Positions 16,613 to 26,066 of a stretch of 64,000 nt of DNA are shown here, one piece after another. The position numbers and the translations under genes were made by a program. The stretch is taken from the NCBI RefSeq assembly GCF_009696005.1, contig NZ_VUMV01000004.1, positions 62,001 to 126,000 of the forward strand. The letters are read 5' to 3'. Source of the DNA: Bilifractor porci (GTDB taxonomy: Bacteria > Bacillota > Clostridia > Lachnospirales > Lachnospiraceae). Within the stretch, counting starts at the first letter, position 1, and every line of letters starts with the position of its first letter. The notes under the pieces were generated by a model that ran no database searches, was not told the DNA's origin, and saw only the letters and a list, made by a program, of their open reading frames with translations.

Positions 16613-18052
16613 TCAGGAGTTTCTCTCCAGGGTGTGTACATATTCCTTAAACATGTCGCCGCGCTGCTCATAATTATCAAACTGCCCCCAGCTTGCGCAG
16701 GCGGGAGAAAGCAGTACCGCATCGCCCGGTGCCGCATGTTCCGCGCAGGCATAAACCGCCTGCTCCAGATTCTCGTAAAACGCAATCCGGTCCTTTGGAA
16801 ACCCGCAGGAAACCGCTGCCTTCGCGATTTTCTCCCGTGTCTGGCCGATCAGGGCAAAAAATTTAACTTTCCCGTTAAAATGGCCAATCCAGTCCTCATA
16901 CGAGGATTCCTTGTCAAACCCGCCCCCGATCAGAAGGGTGGGACGGTTCATTGCCTCAATTCCCTTAATCGCGGCGTCCGGATTGGTTCCCTTGGAATCA
17001 TTGTAATACCGCACACCGTTGATTTCTGTCACATATTCAATCCGATGCGCGACCCCGCGGAACGCGCAGATCGTTTCCGCCACCTTTTCCATCGGGACGC
17101 CTGCATGCAGGGCCATGGCGGCAGCCACCATGATATTTTCATAATTGTGCAGCCCGAGAAGCTGCAGGTCTCCGGTTTTCGCGATATCCCGCACCGTTTT
17201 TCCGTCAGAAATCCGGATGGTGTCTCCCTCCAGATAGATTCCCTTTTCAAGAACTCTTCTGCTGGAAAAATACAAAACCGGCACCCTGGTTTTTTCTCCA
17301 AACTCCCGCAGGACCGGATCCTCATAATTCAGGACACACAGATCCTCTTCTGTCTGGTTCTCCGCAATCCGCTCCTTCACACGGATATATTCCTCCATGG
17401 TGTGATGACGGTTCAGGTGATCTTCTGTAATATTCGTAATGGCGCTTGCCGCCGGATGAAACTGTTCGATGGTCTCCAGCTGGAAGCTGCTGATCTCCGC
17501 AACGGTCCATGCGCTGTCCGACTGCCGCAGGGCAGCGTCCGTATAGGGAGCCCCGATATTTCCCACAACATAGACCTCCGGATAGAAGCTCTTCATGATT
17601 TCCCCCAGCAGTGTCGTCGTGGTTGTTTTTCCGTTCGTCCCGGTGACCGCCAGGATTTTTCCCTTTCCGCAGCGATACGCCAGCTCCACTTCTCCCCATA
17701 CAGGAATGCCGTGCGCCCGAAAGGCCTCTACCTCCGGAATATCACAGGGAACTCCCGGACTCATGACAACCAGATCCAGGCTCCCGATTTCATCCTCCGG
17801 AAGCTTTCCCAGGATGACCGGCACCGAATCTGCGCGAAGCAGCCCTTTTTCCGCCCCGGATGCCGCAGGGGAGCCGGACTGCGCCGCAGTCTGCAGGGCT
17901 TCCCGCAGCTTTTGATGAATGGCGCCGGCGTCTGCCTTTTCATTGCCGTCATAAATAACCGGATCCGCTCCTGTCTGAAGCAGCAGGGACGCTGCTCCAA
18001 TCCCGCTTTTTCCGGATCCGAATACCAGTACCTTTTTCTTTCTGAAGTCCAT
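16613..18052 (-). CDS. murD: UDP-N-acetylmuramoylalanine--D-glutamate ligase
   Basis: 479-residue cytoplasmic ATP-dependent ligase that adds D-Glu to UDP-MurNAc-L-Ala. The ATG at 18052 follows GGGGAGG by five bases; the frame is open upstream without a site. Motifs: N-terminal VLVFGSGKSGIGAA binding the uridine nucleotide, ATP loop GTNGKTTTT near residue 140, NITEDHLNRH near 215, HRIEYV near 325 and NDSKGTNPDA near 340, all typical of Mur ligases. An insertion of roughly 20 residues rich in Ala, Ser and Gly near residues 50-70 makes it slightly longer than usual. It lies between mraY and ftsQ; murG and ftsW, often next, are absent. Confidence 0.95.
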   Translation of the reverse strand: MDFRKKKVLVFGSGKSGIGAASLLLQTGADPVIYDGNEKADAGAIHQKLREALQTAAQSGSPAASGAEKGLLRADSVPVILGKLPEDEIGSLDLVVMSPGVPCDIPEVEAFRAHGIPVWGEVELAYRCGKGKILAVTGTNGKTTTTTLLGEIMKSFYPEVYVVGNIGAPYTDAALRQSDSAWTVAEISSFQLETIEQFHPAASAITNITEDHLNRHHTMEEYIRVKERIAENQTEEDLCVLNYEDPVLREFGEKTRVPVLYFSSRRVLEKGIYLEGDTIRISDGKTVRDIAKTGDLQLLGLHNYENIMVAAAMALHAGVPMEKVAETICAFRGVAHRIEYVTEINGVRYYNDSKGTNPDAAIKGIEAMNRPTLLIGGGFDKESSYEDWIGHFNGKVKFFALIGQTREKIAKAAVSCGFPKDRIAFYENLEQAVYACAEHAAPGDAVLLSPACASWGQFDNYEQRGDMFKEYVHTLERNS

Positions 18053-18126
18053 TTTTTCCTCCCCGCCGGCCGTATGCAGGCGGCACGGCATACAAAAGTA
18101 TCTCTGCGCCTATCCTTTTTCTGCCG

Positions 18127-19083
18127 TCAGGAAAGTCCGCAGAGTCCGAACAGGCAGAGCAGGGCTGTTGTGATGGTAAACGTTGCGACGATTCTTGTCT
18201 CGGACCATCCGCAGAGCTCGAAATGATGGTGTATCGGCGTCATTTTGAAAATCCTCTTCCCGTGCGTCGCCTTGAAGTACGAAACCTGAAGGACAACGGA
18301 CACCAGCTCAAACGCATAGATAAAGCCGACAATGGGAATGTAAAGAGGAATCTGAAGGACATACGCCGCAGCCGCGACGAATCCTCCCAGCGCCAGGGAA
18401 CCCGTGTCTCCCATAAAGATTTTTGCCGGATAAGAATTCCAGAGAAGAAATCCCAGAAGGCTGCCGAACACCGCAAGCGTAACCGGCTCCACCTGACCGC
18501 CCAGAATGCCGGATGCCATGGTAAAAAACAGAGCCACAACCGCCGACACGCTGGAGGCAAGGCCGTCCAGCCCGTCTGTGAAGTTCACCCCGTTAACCGT
18601 GGCAAGAATGACGATAAAGGCAAAGACTATCGAAAACCATCCCATGTGGATAAAATTCCGCGAGAACGGAATCCTGAGTTCCAGGGAGATACCCGTCACT
18701 TTTGTCAGGACCGCAAGAAAAACCGCCGTTACCAGAAACTGGAGGGCAAGCTTCTGCTTCGGAAAAAGCCCGTCGGAGCGCCGCAGGACAACCTTCAGAA
18801 AATCATCCAGAAAACCGATCAGGCCGAAGCCGACGGAAAGAATCAGTACCGGAAGGATGGAGGGATGACCGGGAAGATAAATCAGCCCCGGAATCAGAAT
18901 TCCCAGAATAATGGCGATGCCTCCCATGGTCGGCGTCCCCGCCTTTGCCAGATGGGCCTTAACCCCTTCCTTCCTCTCTGTCTGTCCCGCCTTCAGCCGC
19001 TTCAGGACCGGAATCAGCAGGGGGGTTGCCACAGCCGTAATGCCAAAGCTGAGTAAAACCGGCAGTAAATCCTGAATATTCAT
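18127..19083 (-). CDS. mraY: Phospho-N-acetylmuramoyl-pentapeptide transferase
   Basis: 318-residue polytopic membrane enzyme (about ten helices) that makes lipid I by transferring phospho-MurNAc-pentapeptide to undecaprenyl phosphate. Recognisable motifs: TPTMGG near residue 51, LDDFLK near 92, NFTDGLDGLA near 173, GDTGSLALGG near 225, and the HHHFELCG loop near 285. The ATG at 19083 follows GGAGG and lies five bases after the stop of the transpeptidase gene, so translation is probably coupled. Confidence 0.97.
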   Translation of the reverse strand: MNIQDLLPVLLSFGITAVATPLLIPVLKRLKAGQTERKEGVKAHLAKAGTPTMGGIAIILGILIPGLIYLPGHPSILPVLILSVGFGLIGFLDDFLKVVLRRSDGLFPKQKLALQFLVTAVFLAVLTKVTGISLELRIPFSRNFIHMGWFSIVFAFIVILATVNGVNFTDGLDGLASSVSAVVALFFTMASGILGGQVEPVTLAVFGSLLGFLLWNSYPAKIFMGDTGSLALGGFVAAAAYVLQIPLYIPIVGFIYAFELVSVVLQVSYFKATHGKRIFKMTPIHHHFELCGWSETRIVATFTITTALLCLFGLCGLS

Positions 19084-19088
19084 GTCTC

Positions 19089-21407
19089 TTATCCTCCATT
19101 GTAGACAGTGTCCTGATAACCGGTATCCTGATAGTACTGGGCGTCCTCATTGGTAATCCCGTCGCTGTAATAGGAATTGTCCGTCTGCGTCTGATCCGTG
19201 CCGGTATCCTGCGGCGTATCCGCAAGATTGGTGTCGCTGATGCCGGTTTCTCCCACCGTCTGGTCGGTTATCTCCTGTTCCACCGAGTGGGTCTGCCCGT
19301 TGGAAATATAGTTTCCGTTTTCGTCATAGGTCCCGGCCTGCGCCATGCTGCTCTCTGTGCTGCTGTCCGTTCCATAGGTCTGACCGTAGTCATTAACCTC
19401 GATTCCGTTGTCGTAGCTCTGATAGTTGTGATTGAGCAGGTCATTGTTGGTACAGGTGACTGTCGTCACGTTATCCTGTGTGTAGCCTTCCTCGTCCGGG
19501 AAGATATTCATATAAGGAAGAAGCTGGATAAAAATGTTTCTCGCGATACTCTCCGCGTACACGGAGGTTTCCTGCGCCTCTGTATTTGGCTCGTCCACAA
19601 CCACATAGACCAGGACCTGCGGATCGTCCAGCGGCGCGAATCCCACAAAATCCAGCAGATAATTGCCTTCCCCTCGGGGAAGCTTTTCCGCCGTTCCTGT
19701 CTTTCCACCCATGGAGTAGCCCGGAATTTTCGCCACATATCCGGTTCCTCCCTGTTCCATAACCGCCGCCATTGCTTCCCGGACGTCCGCGCTGACATCC
19801 TCCGAGACCGTGCGCCGCTCCAGGATGGGATTGACGGACTGGTAGACGGCTCCGCTGGAATCGGTAATCTCCTTGACGACATGCGGCTTATAGTAATATC
19901 CCCCGTTGATTACAGAGGATATGGCGGCCGCCTCCTGGATCATGGTCAGTGTGAAGCCCTGGCCGAATGCCGCGCAGGCCAGTTCTACCGGTCCCATGGT
20001 CTCATCGGTGTAAATCAGACCGGCCTCTTCCCCCGGAAGATCGATACCTGTCCGGCTTCCCAGGTTGAAAATGTCCTCGTATTTGCTGAAATCCGTTACG
20101 CCGATCTTCTCCCCCATCTGCATCAGGGCATCGTTGCAGGAGTTTTTCATGACCTCATTCAGCGTCTGGGTTCCATGAACCCCTTCGCACTGGATGTACT
20201 TGTCATATACCTGCTCGCCGCCGTCACAGGTGAATTTTGCATCGGTATCAAAGGCGGCCGTCTCCAGCCCTGCCGCCATGGTCAGCGGCTTGAAGACGGA
20301 ACCCGGCTCGAAGGCGTCTGAGATGCAGAAATTGCCCCACATTTTATTCAGCGCGTCCATCATCTCATCGTTTGTCATGCCCTTTAGCTGGCTGGACGTA
20401 TAGTAATCCGACAGATCCCTGGGATTGTTCAGGTCGTACCAATAATTAGAATCCATTCCAAGAATTTCCCCGGTGTCGGGATCCATAACAATCACGCCGA
20501 TATTCTGCGCCCCGTTTGTCTTGTTCTTATCCGTGGCCATTTCGTTATTAAAATTCTCTATGGCGCTCCGGATAATCTGCTGGATGTTAATGTCGATGGT
20601 GGAGACCACATTTCTTCCCTGTGTGGAGGGAATAATAGTCTGCTCCACATCCGCGTCCATGTTGTAGTACCCGTACTCCCGGCCGCTGGTCCCGTTCAGG
20701 ATATCTGAATAATACCCCTCGATTCCCCAGTCTGCCGTGGTTCCGTCATAGGTAAACCCGATCAGGTCGCAGGCCTGGGAATCCATCGGATAGGTACGGA
20801 CATAGTTCTCCTCGAACCACACACCCTTGATGTTTTCTCTCTCCTGCACCTCTTCCTCTGTCAGATCCTTGTTCTCATCGCTCCCTGTGTCACAGTAATC
20901 CTCAAATGCCTTTTTCTTCGTAATGGAAACATTCTTTTCGAGAATGACATACTGGCTGTTCTTCGTGTCATCCGCAGTCAGCTTTTCCCGGATGTCCGCC
21001 TCATTCATCCCCAGCACGCTGACAAGCGCCTTAACCGTGGGCTCCAGATAGGCCTGAGACGTATTCCCCTCGGAATCCTCTACATCAGAATTCACCACCT
21101 TGCAGTCGAGTATGACATTGTAAACCTTCTCGCTGGTGGCCAGAACCGTGCCGTTCCTGTCCGTGATATCCCCTCTCTGGGCAGGAATCGTGCGCGTATC
21201 ATACTGCTGCTGCGCCTGCGTCATGACAATCCGTTTGTACTGCTGGCCCTCTGTGGCATTAATGCTGGTAATTCTTACCGCTAAACCGACTAAAGCCAGT
21301 ATGACTGCCAGAAACAGCCCTACCAGCTTTTTACTCGTCTTACTGCTTATTCTGCGAGGCAGACGGTTCTGCCGCCGCTCGCGTTTTCTATCTGAACCAT
21401 TACTCAA
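19089..21407 (-). CDS. Division/spore-type penicillin-binding protein (FtsI/SpoVD class B)
   Basis: 772-residue class B PBP that cross-links septal or spore-cortex peptidoglycan. The start is taken as TTG at 21407 (GAGAGG nine bases upstream); an ATG in another frame overlaps it. A basic cytoplasmic stretch and one membrane helix (about 30-50) precede the PBP dimerisation domain with QRGDITDRNG. The transpeptidase motifs are SVFK (nucleophile Ser), SCN and KTGT. After the catalytic domain, near residue 660, there is no PASTA domain; instead about 100 residues rich in Thr, Asp, Gly, Gln and Tyr form a low-complexity tail, like that of FtsQ in this cluster. In this position it is the FtsI or SpoVD orthologue. 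Confidence 0.92.
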   Translation of the reverse strand: MSNGSDRKRERRQNRLPRRISSKTSKKLVGLFLAVILALVGLAVRITSINATEGQQYKRIVMTQAQQQYDTRTIPAQRGDITDRNGTVLATSEKVYNVILDCKVVNSDVEDSEGNTSQAYLEPTVKALVSVLGMNEADIREKLTADDTKNSQYVILEKNVSITKKKAFEDYCDTGSDENKDLTEEEVQERENIKGVWFEENYVRTYPMDSQACDLIGFTYDGTTADWGIEGYYSDILNGTSGREYGYYNMDADVEQTIIPSTQGRNVVSTIDINIQQIIRSAIENFNNEMATDKNKTNGAQNIGVIVMDPDTGEILGMDSNYWYDLNNPRDLSDYYTSSQLKGMTNDEMMDALNKMWGNFCISDAFEPGSVFKPLTMAAGLETAAFDTDAKFTCDGGEQVYDKYIQCEGVHGTQTLNEVMKNSCNDALMQMGEKIGVTDFSKYEDIFNLGSRTGIDLPGEEAGLIYTDETMGPVELACAAFGQGFTLTMIQEAAAISSVINGGYYYKPHVVKEITDSSGAVYQSVNPILERRTVSEDVSADVREAMAAVMEQGGTGYVAKIPGYSMGGKTGTAEKLPRGEGNYLLDFVGFAPLDDPQVLVYVVVDEPNTEAQETSVYAESIARNIFIQLLPYMNIFPDEEGYTQDNVTTVTCTNNDLLNHNYQSYDNGIEVNDYGQTYGTDSSTESSMAQAGTYDENGNYISNGQTHSVEQEITDQTVGETGISDTNLADTPQDTGTDQTQTDNSYYSDGITNEDAQYYQDTGYQDTVYNGG

Positions 21408-21511
21408 TCTTTCTGACCTCTCCGGCTTGTTTTCAGCTTTTCCGATTATAGCACAGGGGGCGGAAACACTCCACCCCCTTTCTCTGAAGACACTTTTCTG
21501 CAAAACCGGTG

Positions 21512-22078
21512 TCAGCTGTCGGTGCCCGGCACGCTTACATACTGCCGCACATAGCTTTCATCCGCGGCGTCATAGTATTTTATCTGGGATTCCGTCGCGT
21601 AGTGCATCCCCAGCTTATTGATGGCTGTCGCCTTGATGTCGTTGACGTCAATTCCGGCAATTACCTGTCTGTAGGACGCGTCGTTGTCCGCCTGCAGATT
21701 GGACAGGCTGGTGCGCATGGACGCTATCTTCTCCTCCTGATTGGTCAGTGTTTCCCGAAGCTGAAGATAATGAATGCAGAGGAAAACCGTCGCGGCGCAT
21801 ACCAGTGACAGAAAAAGCACATACCCCGCGCTCATGCTTTCTGCCCGGATGCGGTTTCGTTTTGTCCTCTCGCTGACCTCCCGCGGTGCACGCTTCCGTT
21901 TTTCCGGTCTCTCCTCCGGCCACGGCTCTTCAATCTTCCGTACCGCGTTTCCGTCTTCTTCGTACCGCACCCGCATACTCCCCCTGCGTGTGCTTCTTCT
22001 TTCTTCCGATCTCCCTGAATTTACCCTTCCTGCGGCAACTGTACTGACACGGCTCCGCGTTCTTCTGCTTCCCGCCAT
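21512..22078 (-). CDS. FtsL-like septum formation protein
   Basis: 188-residue bitopic protein. A long, strongly basic cytoplasmic region (residues 1-80, many Arg) leads to one membrane helix (about 84-103) and a short periplasmic coiled coil with heptad Leu spacing, as in FtsL/DivIC of the FtsQLB complex. Sequence identity in this family is low; the call rests on size, topology and position between rsmH and the class B PBP. GGGAGAG precedes the ATG. The cytoplasmic arm is longer than the 30-50 residues of typical FtsL. Confidence 0.8.
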   Translation of the reverse strand: MAGSRRTRSRVSTVAAGRVNSGRSEERRSTRRGSMRVRYEEDGNAVRKIEEPWPEERPEKRKRAPREVSERTKRNRIRAESMSAGYVLFLSLVCAATVFLCIHYLQLRETLTNQEEKIASMRTSLSNLQADNDASYRQVIAGIDVNDIKATAINKLGMHYATESQIKYYDAADESYVRQYVSVPGTDS

Positions 22079-22147
22079 ACTTCTATCACTCTCCCTGGCT
22101 GTGTGCAGAAGTCCTTCCCCACAGAACCTCTGCCAGATGTTTGATTT

Positions 22148-23092
22148 TCAGTTCCCCAACCTACGTTCAAACACACGAAGCTTCGAACTCTTTGACCGCG
22201 TATTGGTTTCCATTTCTTCTTCCGACGGAACAATCGGCTTTCTGGTAACAACGATTCCCTTTGGCTTTTTCCCGCAGACGCAAACCGGAAAGTCCGGAGG
22301 ACAGGTGCAGGGATTTTCCGCCTTTCGGAATATGTTTTTGACGATCCGGTCTTCCAGTGAATGAAATGTGATAACACAAATCCTTCCGCCGTCATTCAGA
22401 AAGTCAATCATGCCCTCCAGCGAATCCTGCAGTACCTCCAGCTCACGGTTTACTTCGATCCGGATTGCCTGGAACGTCCGTTTTGCGGGATGTCCGCCTC
22501 CTGCCCTGGCTTTTGCCGGTATCGATGCCCGGATGATTTCCGTCAGCTGTCCGGTTGTGACGATCGGCTGCTCCTGTCTTGCCCGGCAGATATGCCTGGC
22601 AATACTCTGGGCAAAGCGCTCTTCGCCGTAATCCCGGATAATTCTGTACAGTTCCCCTTCGTCGTAGTCATTTACGACCTCCCTGGCGGAAAGTGCCTGC
22701 CTTCTGTCCATCCGCATGTCCAGGGGCACGTCCTCCCTGTACGTAAAGCCACGCTCCGCGTCATCCAGCTGATGTGAGGAAACGCCGAGATCCAGCAGGA
22801 TTCCGTCCACCGACTGAACCCCCTCCTGTTTCAGCATTTCCGTCAGATTGCAATAGTTTCCGCGCAGAATCGTTACACGATCCTTATACTGAATAAGACG
22901 ATTCCGCGCTGCCTCTATCGCATCTGCATCCTGATCGATGCCGATCAGTCTGCCGCTGCCGGATAACCTTTTACAAACCTCCGCTGCATGACCGGCACCC
23001 CCTATTGTGCCGTCCACGTAGATCCCCTCCGGTTTTATCTTCAGATTTTTAATTGTCTCCTGTAATAATACCGGCTGATGACTGAATTCCAT
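22148..23092 (-). CDS. rsmH: 16S rRNA (cytosine1402-N4)-methyltransferase
   Basis: 314-residue SAM-dependent methyltransferase acting on C1402 of 16S rRNA. Motifs: HQPVLLQE near the start, the SAM loop DGTIGGAGH near residue 28, [10 protein letters not shown] near 105, [16 protein letters not shown] near 115, and HSLEDRIVK near 250. Usual length. It is second in the division cluster, 29 bases after mraZ; AGGAG precedes the ATG. Confidence 0.97.
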   Translation of the reverse strand: MEFSHQPVLLQETIKNLKIKPEGIYVDGTIGGAGHAAEVCKRLSGSGRLIGIDQDADAIEAARNRLIQYKDRVTILRGNYCNLTEMLKQEGVQSVDGILLDLGVSSHQLDDAERGFTYREDVPLDMRMDRRQALSAREVVNDYDEGELYRIIRDYGEERFAQSIARHICRARQEQPIVTTGQLTEIIRASIPAKARAGGGHPAKRTFQAIRIEVNRELEVLQDSLEGMIDFLNDGGRICVITFHSLEDRIVKNIFRKAENPCTCPPDFPVCVCGKKPKGIVVTRKPIVPSEEEMETNTRSKSSKLRVFERRLGN

Positions 23093-23121
23093 GTGCTCCT
23101 GCCTTAGAAACCAGATGCCTG

Positions 23122-23553
23122 TCAGATGGTGACTCCGATCTCCTGCAGTCCTTTCGCAATGGCATCCATATCCTCATAATTGTTGCTCTTCTCCCAGCGG
23201 CTCTTGCTCCAGATCTCGATGCGGTCCAGGTTCCCGGCCAGAATCACATCCTTCTCCAGCCCGGCATATTCCCGCAGTGTTGACGGTACGAGAATTCTCC
23301 CCTGCCGGTCCAGCTCACATGGAGTTGCCCCGCTGACAAAAAATCGGGTGAAGGTTCTTGCATCTTTGCTTGTAAGTGGAAGAGAGGCCAGTTTCTCTTC
23401 AAAAGCCTTCCATGCTTCCTGGGGATAGATGGAAAGACAGCCGTCCATTCCCCTTGTCAGTACAGAGTTCTCCCCTAACTCCTCCCTGAACCTGGATGGA
23501 ATGATCAATCTGCCCTTGGCATCTATATTATGATTGAACTCTCCCATGAACAT
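23122..23553 (-). CDS. mraZ: Transcriptional regulator MraZ
   Basis: 143-residue AbrB-like DNA-binding protein that represses its own division cluster. The start is the ATG at 23553 (GAGGGG seven bases upstream) giving the canonical [16 protein letters not shown]. Two SpoVT/AbrB-type repeats follow, each with the DxxGR pattern (DAKGR near 14, DRQGR near 85). It is first in the cluster; its operator is visible upstream as five 10-base TGG repeats. Confidence 0.96.
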   Translation of the reverse strand: MFMGEFNHNIDAKGRLIIPSRFREELGENSVLTRGMDGCLSIYPQEAWKAFEEKLASLPLTSKDARTFTRFFVSGATPCELDRQGRILVPSTLREYAGLEKDVILAGNLDRIEIWSKSRWEKSNNYEDMDAIAKGLQEIGVTI

Positions 23554-23580
23554 AAGTCTGCCCCTCACGGCGGCGGCGGT

Positions 23581-23657
23581 CTCCCCATTTTTTACCACCA
23601 TCCACCACTTTTCTCCACTTATGACCACATTTTAGACTACAATGTTCTTTTTTTCAA
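23581..23657 (-). promoter_or_regulatory. Division-cluster promoter with MraZ box array
   Basis: Minus-strand TTGAAA (23657-23652), 17-base spacer, TAAAAT (23634-23629). From 23630 down to 23581 five consecutive decamers each carry TGG at positions 4-6: ATGTGGTCAT, AAGTGGAGAA, AAGTGGTGGA, TGGTGGTAAA, AAATGGGGAG. MraZ binds such helically phased direct repeats, so this is the autoregulatory site, overlapping the -10 and the start of the transcript. Confidence 0.85.
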
Positions 23658-23682
23658 CCGGATTTCCGGAGGAAAAATGCAC

Positions 23683-23710
23683 AAAAAAAACCGGTTCCAG
23701 ATGGAACCGG
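23683..23710 (-). terminator. Terminator of the C39-like gene
   Basis: Perfect 8-bp stem CCGGTTCC/GGAACCGG with an ATCT loop, followed on the minus strand by eight Ts. It lies 16 bases after the stop codon at 23727 and insulates the division-cluster promoter. Confidence 0.92.
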
Positions 23711-23726
23711 CATATCTTGTATCTTT

Positions 23727-25160
23727 TCATTGAATAACCACAGCATATTGTCCTGTGGCGTCGTAATTTTTTTTGAACTGCTGGTAACTTCGCTCCACCT
23801 TTCCGTCGATCGGATCGGAAATCAGCACGGCGTCCTTCTCTCTGTCATAGCCGTACAGTACCATACAGTGTTCCGGGTAATACCACTGGTAAACCGTGCC
23901 GTTATAGGTGACGGATGCGCCTCCTGTCCGGGCGGATACGTTTCCCTGCGTGTTCCAGATGATCACCGGATAACCGCTGTCCACAAGGGCAAGCAGATCA
24001 TTCAGATCCGTTCCCGTCAGGTCGGACGCCCGGAGGGAACTCCCCTGCTCCCGCAGATATTTATTGACGGCGCTGACGATGGCCGGAGGAAAACAGCCGG
24101 CCCCGGAACTCGTATGCGGATTCCCCACGTAGCTGACCGCATAATTCGTTCCTTTTGCCAGATACTCATCCGCAATGGTGCATTTCTCCAGATCGGTGTA
24201 CCCGATGCTCTTCAGCGCAATCGTAGCCGCAACCGACTCGCAGCCGGTGGGAAGCTCCGGATTCTGCTTTACATTCTCTACCTCCAGTTCCACCCGGAGA
24301 TACGAACGGGTGCGGAAATCCAGCTTCCCGTCCTCTGTTTTCCCTGCATCCGTCTCTTCCGCTTCTGCCGGGTCAGAGGAACTCTGCACACTTTTATCCG
24401 TTTTCGCGGTTTCCTGTGAAGATTCAGACAGACTGCCGTTATCCTGCGTCTGCGAGGAGACCGCCTTGCTGCTGTCGTCTTCCTGCGCCTCTGAGGAAGC
24501 TGCCTTGCTGTTTTCTCCCTGCGTCTGTGCAGAAGCTGCCTGGCCGCTGTCTTCCTGCGCCTCTGAGGAGGCTGTCTGGCTGCTGGCTTCCTGGGCCTCT
24601 GAGGAGGCTGCCTGGCCACTGTCGTCTTCCTGCGCCTGTGAAGAGGCGGAAGTCCCTGTCTCTCCCGTGTTCTCCGACTCGGCAGAAACAACCGGATTCT
24701 CCTCGTCTGAATTTTCTTCTCCGGTCAGACTCTTAAAAAAGCTGTTCGCCTCCACCTTTGTCTTCAGTCCGCTGAAGAAACTGACGCTGTCCGCCGTGTC
24801 TGCCGTATTCTCCGCTTCGGCCGTATTTTCCGCAGTCTCATCTGCGGCAGTATTCTCTGTATTCTCAGCCGCGGCAGTCTCCTCCGCCGCTTCCGTGTGC
24901 GCCGGCTCCGACAACGAAACCGTTTCGGCTGTCTGTTCCGCTGACGCTTCCGCCCGAACCTCTGTACTGTTATTTCCGGCAGCGCCGGTTTTCTCTGAAA
25001 ATACGCCTCCCGCCGTGCAGACCGAAATTGCCACTGCGCCGGTCAGAAGTATGCCTGCGGAAGAAAAAATCAGCTTTTCATGCGGAATGCCATGAATATT
25101 TCTTCTCCACCTGTGTAGCCGGGCACGAAGCGGCCTTTTCTTATTTCCGGTAGATTTCAA
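23727..25160 (-). CDS. Surface-exposed C39-like peptidase-domain protein
   Basis: About 477 residues. TTG at 25160 is preferred because GTGGAGG lies eight bases upstream. A basic cytoplasmic segment and one membrane helix (about 31-53) precede a long Glu/Ala/Ser/Thr-rich stalk with tandem repeats (about 171-243). The C-terminal 190 residues form a papain-like Peptidase_C39_2 domain: likely nucleophile Cys307 in LPTGCESVA, His431 in PEHCMVLYGYD, and an Asp in SDPIDG near 449. The order Cys-His-Asp fits the family. The substrate is unknown; such proteins may cut wall peptides or surface proteins. It lies between gatD and the division cluster, with its own terminator. Confidence 0.82.
   Translation of the reverse strand: MKSTGNKKRPLRARLHRWRRNIHGIPHEKLIFSSAGILLTGAVAISVCTAGGVFSEKTGAAGNNSTEVRAEASAEQTAETVSLSEPAHTEAAEETAAAENTENTAADETAENTAEAENTADTADSVSFFSGLKTKVEANSFFKSLTGEENSDEENPVVSAESENTGETGTSASSQAQEDDSGQAASSEAQEASSQTASSEAQEDSGQAASAQTQGENSKAASSEAQEDDSSKAVSSQTQDNGSLSESSQETAKTDKSVQSSSDPAEAEETDAGKTEDGKLDFRTRSYLRVELEVENVKQNPELPTGCESVAATIALKSIGYTDLEKCTIADEYLAKGTNYAVSYVGNPHTSSGAGCFPPAIVSAVNKYLREQGSSLRASDLTGTDLNDLLALVDSGYPVIIWNTQGNVSARTGGASVTYNGTVYQWYYPEHCMVLYGYDREKDAVLISDPIDGKVERSYQQFKKNYDATGQYAVVIQ
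24432..24650 (-). repeat. Coding tandem repeats of the stalk
   Basis: About five degenerate units of 12-15 codons with the pattern ASSEAQEDxSGQA. They are in frame, so copy-number change would alter stalk length without breaking the protein. Confidence 0.8.
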
Positions 25161-25305
25161 TTTTGCGTCCTCCACTGTCAAACCCGCACTGCCGGACTGT
25201 CTGCGGGATCTCCCTCAACTGTCTTCCGGCCAGCCTGTCCGTCCCTCCTCCGGGACGTCAGGGCAGCCGCAATGCCCGGGCAGCCTGATCAGGCTCTCTC
25301 CGGCC

Positions 25306-26061
25306 TCAGTCATCCCTGCCGGCCGTTCCGTTCTCCACTTTCTCCAGGACACTGTCGTGGGCCGCTTTTTCAAAGCCGTCCTGCAGCGGCTCCAGCTGAA
25401 AAGCTCCGTACTTACGGCAGAGTGCTGTCTCCAGAAGAAAATCGCAGAATTCCGGGTTTTTGGGAAGAATCGGGCCGTGGCTGTAAGAGCCGAACAGGTT
25501 TCTGTCGTGTATTCCCTCTGTGCCGTCCTCCCCGTTATTTCCGAATCCCCGGATCACCTTCCCCAGGGGCTTCACACCGTCACCCAGATACGTCCTGCCG
25601 CTGTGGTTTTCAAAGCCTACTACGGTGCTGCCCCCGGAATCCTCTCCCAGCGCAAACGCGTAGTTCCCGATCATTCTCTTATCGCCGCCGACCGTATAAA
25701 AGTCCGCGGCTCCAAGGAACTCACATTTCACCCCGTCATGCGTCTGGTAATAATGTCCCATCATCTGATAGCCGCCGCAGATGGTCAGGAAGGTTTTCCC
25801 GTCCCTCACCGCCGCTCGGATTTCTTCTCCCTTTCCCGCTTTCAGATCTTCCAGCAGGACCTCCTGCTCAAAGTCCTGCCCTCCTCCGATAAAGAACAGG
25901 TCAAAATCCGCGAGAGAAGCTCTGTCACCGATGCCGACCCGCGCAACCTCCGCACGGATTCCCCGCCACTGCAGTCTTTTTGTCATGCAGAGTATATTTC
26001 CCCTGTCCCCGTATAAATTCAGCACCTCCGGATAGAGGTGGCAAATTTTTAATTCACTCAC
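25306..26061 (-). CDS. gatD: Lipid II isoglutaminyl synthase, glutamine amidotransferase subunit GatD
   Basis: 251-residue class I-type amidotransferase of the CobB/CobQ-like fold. It releases ammonia from glutamine for MurT, amidating the D-Glu of lipid II. The GTG at 26061 follows AAGGGGTGAAGGG, five bases after the murT stop; a longer upstream frame overlaps murT and is not used. Motifs: LYGDRGN near residue 17, nucleophile Cys in TICGGYQMMG near 98, and catalytic His in GSYSHGPILPKNP near 195. Pairing with murT immediately upstream is diagnostic. Confidence 0.92.
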   Translation of the reverse strand: MSELKICHLYPEVLNLYGDRGNILCMTKRLQWRGIRAEVARVGIGDRASLADFDLFFIGGGQDFEQEVLLEDLKAGKGEEIRAAVRDGKTFLTICGGYQMMGHYYQTHDGVKCEFLGAADFYTVGGDKRMIGNYAFALGEDSGGSTVVGFENHSGRTYLGDGVKPLGKVIRGFGNNGEDGTEGIHDRNLFGSYSHGPILPKNPEFCDFLLETALCRKYGAFQLEPLQDGFEKAAHDSVLEKVENGTAGRDD

Positions 26062-26066
26062 ACCCT

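Noticed and set aside
24175-25095. 306-codon plus-strand frame opposite the C39-like stalk
   Set aside because: Created by the repetitive Glu/Ala/Ser codons of the real gene.
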